Source: Vibrio atypicus (GTDB taxonomy: Bacteria > Pseudomonadota > Gammaproteobacteria > Enterobacterales > Vibrionaceae). Taken from it: a stretch of DNA of 64,000 bases. The notes under the pieces were generated by a model, which had not been told where the DNA came from, searched no databases, and saw nothing but the letters and a program-made list of their open reading frames with translations. Shown piece after piece: positions 39,243-47,489 of this stretch (the first letter of the stretch is position 1; every line of letters starts with the position of its first letter). Location of the stretch: contig NZ_BLID01000007.1 in the NCBI RefSeq assembly GCF_009811315.1, positions 124,001 to 188,000 of the forward strand. Direction: 5' to 3'. Position numbers and translations under genes: made by a program.

Positions 39243-39647
<405 letters not shown>

Positions 39648-39682
39648 CAGCGTAAAGAATTCAAAGGACTGGAGACAATACG

Positions 39683-40912
39683 ATGGAATTAACAACAACG
39701 GTAACAGAGTTACGTTACGCACTAGACACCTTTTTCTTTCTCATTTCAGGTGCGTTGGTTATGTGGATGGCAGCGGGCTTTGCCATGTTAGAGGCTGGTC
39801 TTGTACGCTCTAAAAACACAACTGAGATTTTAACTAAGAACATCTGCTTATACGCGATTGCTTGTACTATGTACTTAGTCGTCGGTTATAACATTATGTA
39901 TGTGGACAATGGTGAAGGCGGTTGGCTGCCATCTTTTGGGGCGTTGATTGGTACGCAAGGTGAAGGCGCGGATCACTCACTTGAATCAGATTTCTTCTTC
40001 CAAGTTGTTTTTGTCGCAACAGCTATGTCAGTGGTATCTGGCGCTGTGGCTGAGCGCATGAAGCTTTGGTCATTCCTAATTTTCTCAGTTGTGCTTACAG
40101 CATTTATCTACCCAATGGAAGGCTACTGGACTTGGGGTGGTGGTTTCCTATCAGAAGCAGGTTTTAGTGATTTTGCTGGCTCAGGTATTGTCCACATGGC
40201 GGGCGCTGCTGCGGCATTAGCGGGAGTACTTTTACTTGGTGCACGTAAAGGTAAATATGGTAAGAACGGTGAAATTTACCCAATTCCTGGTTCAAATATG
40301 CCACTAGCGACGTTAGGTACTTTTATTCTGTGGTTTGGTTGGTTCGGCTTCAACGGTGGTTCACAGTTGATGGTTTCTGATTTTGAAAATGCGACAGCAG
40401 TAGGTCAAATCTTCTTAAACACTAACGCAGCAGCAGCGGCAGGTGCTATTGCAGCACTGTTTGTATGTAAAACCACATGGGGTAAAGCTGACCTAACTAT
40501 GATTCTTAACGGCGCCTTAGCTGGTCTTGTTGCTATCACAGCAGATCCACTTTCACCATCACCGCTATACGCAGTGGTTATTGGTGCAGTATCTGGTTCG
40601 ATTGTCGTATTCAGTATCGTTGGCTTAGATAAGCTTAAGATCGATGATCCAGTTGGTGCAATTTCAGTGCACGGTGTGTGTGGCTTCTTTGGCTTAATGG
40701 TTGTGCCACTGAGCAACGGTGATGCAACATTTGGTGCTCAGCTTCTTGGTGCTGCAGTCATCTTTGCTTGGGTATTTGGTGCAAGTTTAGCAGTGTGGGC
40801 AGTATTGAAAGCGACAGTGGGTATCCGAGTTTCTGAAGACGAAGAGATGGAAGGTATGGATATGCATGATTGTGGTGTTGGCGCCTACCCAGAATTTGTC
40901 ACCGTAAAATAG
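39683..40912 (+). CDS. amtB: Ammonium transporter AmtB
   Basis: Inner-membrane trimeric NH3/NH4+ channel. 409 residues, eleven hydrophobic helices, with the twin pore His in GSGIVHMAGAAAALAG and ISVHGVCGFFG, and phenylalanine gate segments. No long signal peptide is seen; the N-terminus leads straight into helix 1. GGAG eight bases before the ATG. Co-transcribed with glnK, 35 bases apart. Confidence 0.97.
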   Translation: MELTTTVTELRYALDTFFFLISGALVMWMAAGFAMLEAGLVRSKNTTEILTKNICLYAIACTMYLVVGYNIMYVDNGEGGWLPSFGALIGTQGEGADHSLESDFFFQVVFVATAMSVVSGAVAERMKLWSFLIFSVVLTAFIYPMEGYWTWGGGFLSEAGFSDFAGSGIVHMAGAAAALAGVLLLGARKGKYGKNGEIYPIPGSNMPLATLGTFILWFGWFGFNGGSQLMVSDFENATAVGQIFLNTNAAAAAGAIAALFVCKTTWGKADLTMILNGALAGLVAITADPLSPSPLYAVVIGAVSGSIVVFSIVGLDKLKIDDPVGAISVHGVCGFFGLMVVPLSNGDATFGAQLLGAAVIFAWVFGASLAVWAVLKATVGIRVSEDEEMEGMDMHDCGVGAYPEFVTVK

Positions 40913-40956
40913 GCGAATTCAATGTGATGTAACATATACTTACAAATATAATTATC

Positions 40957-40987
40957 AAAAACCTGCTTCTAAAAGCAGGTTTTTTTG
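40957..40987 (+). terminator. Terminator of glnK-amtB
   Basis: AAAACCTGCTT / AAGCAGGTTTT with four-base loop and a run of T. Confidence 0.92.
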
Positions 40988-40997
40988 TGTTGCCTCA

Positions 40998-41025
40998 TTG
41001 TTTTCTAAATTGTGATGAATATAAT
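40998..41025 (+). promoter_or_regulatory. Putative fbpA promoter
   Basis: TTGTTT and a perfect TATAAT separated by 16 bases, 50 bases before the fbpA start. Confidence 0.6.
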
Positions 41026-41032
41026 AACGCAA

Positions 41033-41052
41033 CTGATAGACATTATCATTAC
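41033..41052. promoter_or_regulatory. Candidate Fur box
   Basis: CTGATAGACATTATCATTAC contains the hexamer array GATAGA-CATTAT-CATTAC resembling the Fur consensus, placed over the expected transcription start just after the TATAAT. Fits iron repression of the iron importer that follows. Confidence 0.55.
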
Positions 41053-41074
41053 GAATACCTAAAGGATTAAACCG

Positions 41075-42091
41075 ATGAAAAAACTGCTAACTCTTTCTGC
41101 ATTAGCATGTGCAACAATTGCTCCTTCTGCTGCAATGGCTGCTGAAGAAGTAAACGTATACTCTTACCGCCAGCCATTCCTAGTTGAGCCAATGTTCAAT
41201 GAGTTCACGAAAGAGACTGGTATTAAAGTAAACGTTAAGTTTGCTAAGAAAGGTCTAGCAGAAAAGCTGGCTCAAGAAGGTGAGTACAGCCCAGCTGACG
41301 TTATCCTAACTGTTGATATCAGCCGTCTAGCGGAACTGACTAAGAAAGATTTGGTTCAAGCAGTAGAAAGTGAAGTGTTAGAGAAAAACATCCCGGCTCA
41401 GTACCAAGATACGGATAACGAATGGTTTGCACTAACAACTCGTACTCGTAGCGTATACTCTTCTCGTGACCGCGTTGGTAAGCTTGGTGAAGACTTCAAC
41501 TATGCTGACCTAGCGAAGCCTGAGTTTAAAGGTAAAATCTGTACTCGTAGCGGTAAGCACCCATACAACGTATCTCTAGTGTCTGCAATGATCGCTCATG
41601 AAGGTGAAGCGGCAACAAAAGAGTGGTTAGAAGGCGTTAAAGCAAATCTAGCGCGCAAGCCGCAAGGTAACGACCGTGCACAGGTTAAAGCAATCAAAGA
41701 AGGTCTATGTGACGTTTCTCTAGGTAACAGCTACTACCTAGGTAAGATGGTTAATGATGCAGAACAGAAAGCGTGGGCTGACGCTGTTTACATCAACTTC
41801 CCTAACCAAAAGACGACTGGTACACACGTAAACATCTCTGGTATGGCAATGGCTAAGTACTCTCCAAACAAAGAGAATGCAGTGAAGCTAATGGAGTTCC
41901 TATCAGGCGACCAAGCACAAAGCATGTACGCGGAAGTGAACTACGAATACCCAGTGAAAGACGGTGTTAAGCGTTCTGAGCTAGTGGCATCTTGGGGTGA
42001 CTTCAAGCCAGATACAATTTCTCTAGATGACGTTGCTAGCCACCACGAAGCAGCAATTAAACTTCTAGATGAAGTTAAATTCGACCTATAA
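41075..42091 (+). CDS. fbpA: Ferric iron ABC transporter, periplasmic binding protein
   Basis: Captures Fe3+ in the periplasm. Signal peptide of about 22 residues (MKKLLTLSALACATIAPSAAMA), then the FbpA/FutA fold beginning EEVNVYSYRQPFLVEPMF; the paired iron-binding tyrosines are in LGNSYYLGKM, with further Tyr near the N-terminus as in the FutA/Idi group. 338 residues. Heads an fbpABC operon with a hairpin before fbpB, so the binding protein is likely made in excess. Corresponds to V. cholerae VC0608. Confidence 0.94.
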   Translation: MKKLLTLSALACATIAPSAAMAAEEVNVYSYRQPFLVEPMFNEFTKETGIKVNVKFAKKGLAEKLAQEGEYSPADVILTVDISRLAELTKKDLVQAVESEVLEKNIPAQYQDTDNEWFALTTRTRSVYSSRDRVGKLGEDFNYADLAKPEFKGKICTRSGKHPYNVSLVSAMIAHEGEAATKEWLEGVKANLARKPQGNDRAQVKAIKEGLCDVSLGNSYYLGKMVNDAEQKAWADAVYINFPNQKTTGTHVNISGMAMAKYSPNKENAVKLMEFLSGDQAQSMYAEVNYEYPVKDGVKRSELVASWGDFKPDTISLDDVASHHEAAIKLLDEVKFDL

Positions 42092-42126
42092 TCGTTTAGT
42101 AGCAGACCAATTGGCTTGCTAAAACA

Positions 42127-42170
42127 CAACCTCAAGTCGCTCTTTTCTCTGGGTAACTTGAGGTTGTTTG
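42127..42170 (+). terminator. Intercistronic hairpin between fbpA and fbpB
   Basis: ACAACCTCAAG / CTTGAGGTTGT, perfect 11-bp stem with a 19-base loop, followed by TTTGTTT. Likely partial terminator giving more fbpA than fbpBC mRNA. Confidence 0.7.
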
Positions 42171-42265
42171 TTTATAAGGGTATAAATACCCCTAAACTAT
42201 TAAAGGGATATGAGATGTATTTGCAACTGCATTTATGTTTCATACTGCCTCGTTGTAATTAGGCG

Positions 42266-43891
42266 ATGAAAGAAAAGAATTACGTATGGAAAACCAGTAG
42301 TGGGGCACTTGCTTTGCTACTGGTTTTACCGATCTTAGCGATATTTACTACAGCTGTTGGCGAGACAAATGAGCTATTTAGCCATTTAATGTCAACGGTC
42401 ATGCCCACTTATGCTTACAACACGGTCGTTCTGGTTATCGGGACGATGGTTTTGTCTCTCCTGTTTGGTATCCCTTCCGCTTGGATTATGGCGATGTGCC
42501 GTCTACCGAGCGAGCGAGTATTGCAATGGGCACTCGTTTTACCTCTCGCGATGCCGGGATACATAGTTGGTTACATTTTTACTGACTGGTTCGATTTTGC
42601 TGGACCTATTCAGATTTTACTGCGTGATATTACGGGGTGGGGACCGGGTGAATATTGGTTCCCAGATATCAGGACTCTGCCCGGTGCGATCATCGTGCTT
42701 TCGCTGGTGCTTTATCCGTATGTCTATCTACTTTGTCGCGCCGCCTTCATGGAGCAAAACGTCTCTTTGCTCCAATCGGCTCGACTATTGAAGTGTTCTC
42801 CTTGGGAAAGCTTCCGTCGAATCTCTTTACCATTAGTTCGTCCATCTATTGTGGTTGGCCTCTCGCTAGTTGCGATGGAAACAATAGGTGACTTTGGTAC
42901 AGTGAGCTATTTCGCTGTGAATACGTTGACGACGGCGGTATATGACACTTGGTTAGGTTATTCGAGTTTGACTGCAGCAGCTAAAATCTCAGCCATCATG
43001 CTGGTGGTCGTTATTTTGTTACTGAGTGCTGAGCGATACAGCCGCCGAAAGCAGAAGTTATTTCAGAACCAATTCAGTAGCCGCGAAGATTTTCGCTATG
43101 AGCTTGCTGGTTGGAAAAAGTGGCTAGCACTAACCTGGTGTTGGGGACTTGTATGTATTGCCTTCATCTTCCCTCTTGGGCAGCTGATTATCTATGCATA
43201 TAAATATTTTGCTCAAAGCTGGACAGCAGAATTCCGAGAGTATGCACTGAACAGTTTATACGTTTCGTTTACTGCGGCTTTCTTTGGTGTGTTGGTCGCG
43301 CTTATTGTGAACTTCTGTCAACGTGTTAGCCCTGGCGGTAAAAGCTTGGCGTTCATGCGTCTCTCTTCAATGGGATACGCAGTACCGGGAACCGTGCTAG
43401 CGATTGGTGTGATGGTACCTGTCTTGTTTATGGATCACTTCGTCAATGACGTGGCAAAGTACATGGATTGGGGACGACCTGGACTGATTTTTTCCGGCTC
43501 AATGTTTGCCATTATTTTTGCCATGGTTGTCCGCTTTTCTGCGGTGGCGATTGGTAGTATCGAAAGTAGTCTAAGTAAGGTTTCGCCTTCGCTTGATATG
43601 GCGTCACGAACTATGGGCTGTAATTCGAATACCATGCTTTGGCGTATTCATTTCCCGCTAGTTCGACGAGGTGCTTTGATTGCCGCTTTGTTGGTTTTTA
43701 TTGAGTCAATGAAAGAGCTTAACGCAGCGCTATTGCTAAGGCCGTTCAACTTCGAAACTCTCGCAACCTATGTTTATAATTTTGCCTCTGATGAGCATCT
43801 AGAACTTGCGGCTATGCCTGCTGTTCTTTTGGTTCTCGTTGGTTTAGTCCCGTTGGTTATTGTTAACCGTTCACTGGAGCATTCACACTGA
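42266..43891 (+). CDS. fbpB: Ferric iron ABC transporter, fused permease
   Basis: 541 residues with about 12 hydrophobic segments in two homologous halves, each with an EAA-type loop region (for example SARLLKCSPWESFRRISLPLVRP and ASRTMGCNSNTMLWRIHFPLVRR, split here as motifs), the fused-dimer layout of FbpB. The stop TGA overlaps the fbpC ATG by one base (TGATG). The start codon has only a weak AGG nearby. Confidence 0.93.
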   Translation: MKEKNYVWKTSSGALALLLVLPILAIFTTAVGETNELFSHLMSTVMPTYAYNTVVLVIGTMVLSLLFGIPSAWIMAMCRLPSERVLQWALVLPLAMPGYIVGYIFTDWFDFAGPIQILLRDITGWGPGEYWFPDIRTLPGAIIVLSLVLYPYVYLLCRAAFMEQNVSLLQSARLLKCSPWESFRRISLPLVRPSIVVGLSLVAMETIGDFGTVSYFAVNTLTTAVYDTWLGYSSLTAAAKISAIMLVVVILLLSAERYSRRKQKLFQNQFSSREDFRYELAGWKKWLALTWCWGLVCIAFIFPLGQLIIYAYKYFAQSWTAEFREYALNSLYVSFTAAFFGVLVALIVNFCQRVSPGGKSLAFMRLSSMGYAVPGTVLAIGVMVPVLFMDHFVNDVAKYMDWGRPGLIFSGSMFAIIFAMVVRFSAVAIGSIESSLSKVSPSLDMASRTMGCNSNTMLWRIHFPLVRRGALIAALLVFIESMKELNAALLLRPFNFETLATYVYNFASDEHLELAAMPAVLLVLVGLVPLVIVNRSLEHSH

Positions 43892-44922
43892 TGAGCTGTG
43901 CATTATCGATTCAAAACTTAACATGTAAGTATGACGAGCAAACTACGGTTTTAGAGTCGTTGTCGTTGGAAGTTGAACAAGGTGAGATTGTTTGTCTGTT
44001 GGGGGCAAGTGGCTGTGGTAAAACAACATTGCTCAAGGCGATTGCAGGGTTACTGCCATTAAGTTCTGGCACTATGAGCCTGAACTGCATGTTGATCGAT
44101 GATGGTGAAAACTGGTTACCTCCAGAGCAGCGTAATATTGGCATGATCTTCCAAGATTATGCGCTGTTTCCGCACCTCACCGTTTCCGAAAACGTTGCAT
44201 TTGGACTGCGAAATCTTCCTAGCCATGAGCAAAAAGCTAAAGTTGAAGAGATGCTTGGTCTGGTGCATTTGACAGGTTTTGGAGAGCGTTATCCTCATCA
44301 GCTGTCAGGTGGACAACAACAACGTGTGGCGATTGCTCGTTCATTAGCTTACAAGCCAGATTTGTTATTGCTTGATGAACCGTTTTCAAATATTGATACG
44401 CAAGTGCGTCACGAACTGATTGGAGAAATCCGTAAGATCTTCAAAAAGCAGGGGGTGACCGCGATTTTCGTTACCCATAGCCGAGAAGAAGCATTTGCGT
44501 TTGCAGATAAAATGGCCGTAATGAATCATGGTGTGATTGAACAATATGGCACGGCTAGTGAACTGTATTATCAGCCTTCGAGCAAATTTGTTGCTGACTT
44601 TTTGGGTGGTGGTAGCTACCTAACGGCAACACGTGCCTCTGAGTCAGAATACGAAACACAACTTGGCTTAGTAGAAGCAACCGCTCAACAACAAATCCCA
44701 GTAGGGGAAAATTGTGAATTGCTATTACGTCCTCAGCATGTCCAAATTAGTGCAGCAGAAGAAAGCAGCGTTACGGTATTAGAGCAGCAGTTTATGGGTG
44801 ATCACTGTCGCTATGTCATTGATGCAAGCGGCCATCGTCTATTAGCTAGTTCATCAGAGCCACTTTCTATTGGTCAGCAAGTATCAGTGAAAGTCGAAAC
44901 ACAAGGTGTACTGGCTTTTTAA
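43891..44922 (+). CDS. fbpC: Ferric iron ABC transporter, ATP-binding protein
   Basis: 343-residue ATPase with Walker A GASGCGKTT, Q-loop MIFQDYALFPH, signature LSGGQQQRVAIARSL, Walker B LLLLDEPFSNID, switch His in VTHSREEAFAF, and a C-terminal TOBE-like domain (about 240-343). Last gene of fbpABC; translation coupled to fbpB. Confidence 0.94.
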   Translation: MSCALSIQNLTCKYDEQTTVLESLSLEVEQGEIVCLLGASGCGKTTLLKAIAGLLPLSSGTMSLNCMLIDDGENWLPPEQRNIGMIFQDYALFPHLTVSENVAFGLRNLPSHEQKAKVEEMLGLVHLTGFGERYPHQLSGGQQQRVAIARSLAYKPDLLLLDEPFSNIDTQVRHELIGEIRKIFKKQGVTAIFVTHSREEAFAFADKMAVMNHGVIEQYGTASELYYQPSSKFVADFLGGGSYLTATRASESEYETQLGLVEATAQQQIPVGENCELLLRPQHVQISAAEESSVTVLEQQFMGDHCRYVIDASGHRLLASSSEPLSIGQQVSVKVETQGVLAF

Positions 44923-44938
44923 CTCGATATGGGTGATA

Positions 44939-45214
44939 TCATATCTGGATACGTTTGCCACCGTTTAAATAAGTGGTGCACGCTACCCTTAGCAGCGAGG
45001 CGAAGTTACCCAACTCGCCTCGTTGATGAATCACTTCGTTGTAGATTCGAGTTAAAAACTCAGCGACCGACATATCACCTTCTAAAGCAATATCTTCAAT
45101 AATTTTCCAAAACACGGCTTCGAGCCGGATACTGGTTACGACGCCTTCTATGCGGACAGAGCGAGTTTTAAGTTCGAATAAAGCCTCTTCTGCGCCTGAA
45201 TAAATCTCGCACAT
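44939..45214 (-). CDS. Ribbon-helix-helix domain protein (RHH_4 type)
   Basis: 91-residue protein with the RHH_4 pattern: beta strand RSVRIEGVVTSIRLE, then AFWKIIEDIALEGDMSVAEFLTRIYNEV as two helices, suggesting a small DNA-binding dimer. Target unknown. GGAAGG lies about six bases before ATG 45214. Convergent with fbpC, with stop codons 16 bases apart; follows the DJ-1 gene on the same strand. No toxin partner is adjacent, so it is not obviously an antitoxin. Confidence 0.8.
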   Translation of the reverse strand: MCEIYSGAEEALFELKTRSVRIEGVVTSIRLEAVFWKIIEDIALEGDMSVAEFLTRIYNEVIHQRGELGNFASLLRVACTTYLNGGKRIQI

Positions 45215-45251
45215 TTTCGACCTTCCTTAAATTTCATTGATGATATTGTTA

Positions 45252-45283
45252 GCGTAGTGAGTTTGATAAAAAACTCACTACGC
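45252..45283 (-). terminator. Hairpin after the DJ-1/PfpI gene
   Basis: GCGTAGTGAGTTT / AAACTCACTACGC, perfect 13-bp stem with 6-base loop, directly past the DJ-1 stop and before the RHH gene. T-run is lacking on the minus strand, so partial termination or mRNA 3'-end protection. Confidence 0.6.
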
Positions 45284-45290
45284 CTTTGGT

Positions 45291-45851
45291 CTAACTGAGT
45301 TGTGTATGAAACTGAGCTAGCCATGCGGGGTGAGCGGGCCATGCTGGAGCGGTGACAAAAATACCATCGGTGATTGCCTGATCCATTTCTAGCTCAGCAT
45401 ATTGTGCACCAGCAAGTGTAACCTCTGGCGCACATGCTGGGTAAGCTGAGATGCTCTTACCTTCAATGATGTTGGCAGCAGCGAGCAGTTGTGCGCCATG
45501 ACAAATCGCGGCAATCGGTTTTTGCTGATTGGCGAAGGATTGGATGATCTCGATAACCGCTGGGTTTAGTCGCAGGTATTCTGGAGAGCGGCCGCCAGGA
45601 AGTAGTAATGCATCAAATTGATCTGGGCTTATCTGCTTAAAGTCGGCGTTAATACTAAACTGGTGTCCAACTTTTTCGGTATAGGTTTGATCGCCCTCGA
45701 AATCATGTATCGCTGTCTTAATTGTATCGCCAATGTTCTTTTCTGGGCAGACAACTGCAACCAGGTGACCTACCATTTGCAAAGCTTGAAACGGCACCAT
45801 GAGTTCGTAATCTTCCACAAAATCACCAGCGATGATCAGTACGTTTGCCAT
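45291..45851 (-). CDS. DJ-1/PfpI family protein
   Basis: 186 residues from ATG 45851 (MANVLIIAGDFVEDYE); the in-frame GTG 45863 is less likely. The nucleophile elbow AICHGAQLLAAA carries the reactive Cys, and the conserved Glu is in DFVEDYE. Family members act as protein/nucleotide deglycases, chaperones or proteases; the true substrate cannot be told. GGAAT lies upstream of the ATG. Confidence 0.87.
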   Translation of the reverse strand: MANVLIIAGDFVEDYELMVPFQALQMVGHLVAVVCPEKNIGDTIKTAIHDFEGDQTYTEKVGHQFSINADFKQISPDQFDALLLPGGRSPEYLRLNPAVIEIIQSFANQQKPIAAICHGAQLLAAANIIEGKSISAYPACAPEVTLAGAQYAELEMDQAITDGIFVTAPAWPAHPAWLAQFHTQLS

Positions 45852-45950
45852 ATTAAATTCCACGTTTGGTTAGGGGATGTTTAATTTAACAACTTGATTA
45901 CATTTGTGGGTAGTAGTGGGTTACTACAGGTAGATTGGCTCGGTTGAAAT

Positions 45951-45979
45951 GAAAAAAAGCCCGACGAAATCGCCGGGCA
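45951..45979 (-). terminator. Terminator of the chitin operon
   Basis: GCCCGACGA ... TCGCCGGGC hairpin; on the minus strand followed by TTTTTTTC, about 40 bases past the mutase stop, the last gene of the operon. Confidence 0.88.
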
Positions 45980-46020
45980 AGTGCTCTTCACCTATAGGGT
46001 AGGGAAGTGGTTTGAATCAC

Positions 46021-47433
46021 TTACAGTTGCAAGAATTCTTTGACTTGCTGAAGAACACGTTCAGCGGTCTCTTTGTCTGCCATTTCAGCGAAGATTCGCA
46101 ACAAAGGTTCCGTACCTGAGAAGCGGGCAATAACCCAGCCACCGTTTTTGAAGTAAACTTTAGCCCCGTCTTCGTAGCTGACTTTTTCTATCTCATATTC
46201 AAATTCAGGCAACTGTTTCTCTACGTAAATCTTGCTGTAGAGGGCTTCTTTCTCTGATGCTTTAAACTTGCAATCACCTTCGGCAGTGTATACGTAGCCA
46301 TATTTAGCGTAGATTTCGTCTAGCATTTCAGACAGCTTTTTACCTGTCACTGAAATCATCTCGACCAATAAGCTTGAGGCAAAAACACCATCCTTACCTT
46401 TAATGTGGCCGCGAATCGTTAAGCCGCCAGAGCTTTCGCCACCAATCAGTGAATCATCAGCTTCCATTTGAGAGCTAATGTGTTTGAATCCTACAGGGAC
46501 TTCAAACGCTTTCTCGCCATGGTCTTCAGCAATCTTATCGAGTAGGTGAGTGGTTGCGATGTTACGTACTACGGAACCTTTCCAGCCTTTGTATTCCAGT
46601 AGGTAGTAGTACAGTAAGATCAGCACTTCATTGGGGTGAATAAAATCGCCTTTTTCATCGATGATTCCCAGGCGATCGGCATCGCCATCAGTACCAATGC
46701 CAATGTCGTATCCTTCTGCGGCAACAAGGTGCTTTAAGCGATAAAGTGTTGCTGCGCTTGGAGATGGCATCAAGCCACCAAAATCAGGGTTTTTACCGTC
46801 ATTGATAACGTCAACGTCACAACGACCATTGATCAATACTGTTTGAAGAGCATTTTTAGCTACGCCAAACATAGGGTCGATCAGTACGCGTAAGTTTGCG
46901 CGTTTGATCGCTTCTATATCAATGAAATCGATGATGGAGTCAACAAACTCGTTCATAGGGTTGATCACTTCGATCAACTTATCTTCAATCGCTTGCTCAA
47001 AGTCGACAGATTTAACCTGATCTTGAGTTAGTGCTGCGATTTGAGTTTCAATCTTTTCCGTGATGATTTCATCGGCATCGCGTCCACCTTCAATGAACAC
47101 TTTTACGCCGTTGTAGTCCGCAGGGTTATGTGAAGCGGTAATACAAGCTGAGTACGCACAGCCCATCTCTTTCGCCTTAAACATTACGATCGGCGTAGGG
47201 ACGAACTTGTCGATAAAGCTAACCGTAACACCATTCGCCGCAAGAACCTCAGCGAACCAACGTCCTGCTTTGTCTGATAGAAAACGACGGTCATAACCGA
47301 TAACGAAGCCTTTATCTGCAACGTTTTCGTTGTTGATGATGTTCGCCAAGGATTGCGCCACCAAACGAACATTATCTTTGGTGAATTCTTCACCAATAAA
47401 TGCACGCCAGCCGCCTGTTCCAAATTTAATCAT
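46021..47433 (-). CDS. Phosphohexomutase family enzyme, probable GlcNAc-1-phosphate mutase
   Basis: Alpha-D-phosphohexomutase of 470 residues: catalytic Ser loop TASHNPADYNG, metal loop GTDGDADRLG, sugar loop GGESSGG and phosphate loop RFSGTEPLLRI. General annotation is phosphoglucomutase/phosphomannomutase. Its place as last gene after chitobiose phosphorylase, which releases GlcNAc-1-P, argues for conversion of GlcNAc-1-P to GlcNAc-6-P; substrate is inferred from context. Corresponds to V. cholerae VC0611. Confidence 0.9.
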   Translation of the reverse strand: MIKFGTGGWRAFIGEEFTKDNVRLVAQSLANIINNENVADKGFVIGYDRRFLSDKAGRWFAEVLAANGVTVSFIDKFVPTPIVMFKAKEMGCAYSACITASHNPADYNGVKVFIEGGRDADEIITEKIETQIAALTQDQVKSVDFEQAIEDKLIEVINPMNEFVDSIIDFIDIEAIKRANLRVLIDPMFGVAKNALQTVLINGRCDVDVINDGKNPDFGGLMPSPSAATLYRLKHLVAAEGYDIGIGTDGDADRLGIIDEKGDFIHPNEVLILLYYYLLEYKGWKGSVVRNIATTHLLDKIAEDHGEKAFEVPVGFKHISSQMEADDSLIGGESSGGLTIRGHIKGKDGVFASSLLVEMISVTGKKLSEMLDEIYAKYGYVYTAEGDCKFKASEKEALYSKIYVEKQLPEFEYEIEKVSYEDGAKVYFKNGGWVIARFSGTEPLLRIFAEMADKETAERVLQQVKEFLQL

Positions 47434-47450
47434 ATTGATAATCCTTTATT

Positions 47451-47485
47451 CCAAGGTGCGAGCCTCTAGCGAGACTCGCACTTGG
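47451..47485 (-). repeat. Intercistronic hairpin, chbP-mutase
   Basis: CCAAGGTGCGAG / CTCGCACTTGG, near-perfect stem with 12-base loop between chbP and the mutase; no T-run. Probably RNA processing or stability. Confidence 0.6.
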
Positions 47486-47489
47486 TCAA

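Noticed and set aside
45252..45283. CRISPR-like repeat or attachment site
   Set aside because: A single perfect inverted repeat without spacer array or duplicated flank; best read as a transcript-end hairpin.
44939..45851. Toxin-antitoxin pair (RHH gene with the DJ-1 gene)
   Set aside because: The partner is a 186-residue DJ-1/PfpI protein, not a toxin family, and a hairpin separates the genes.
46021..47433. Annotation as pgm (glucose metabolism)
   Set aside because: Family motifs fit any alpha-phosphohexomutase, and the operon context favours GlcNAc-1-P; left without a symbol.
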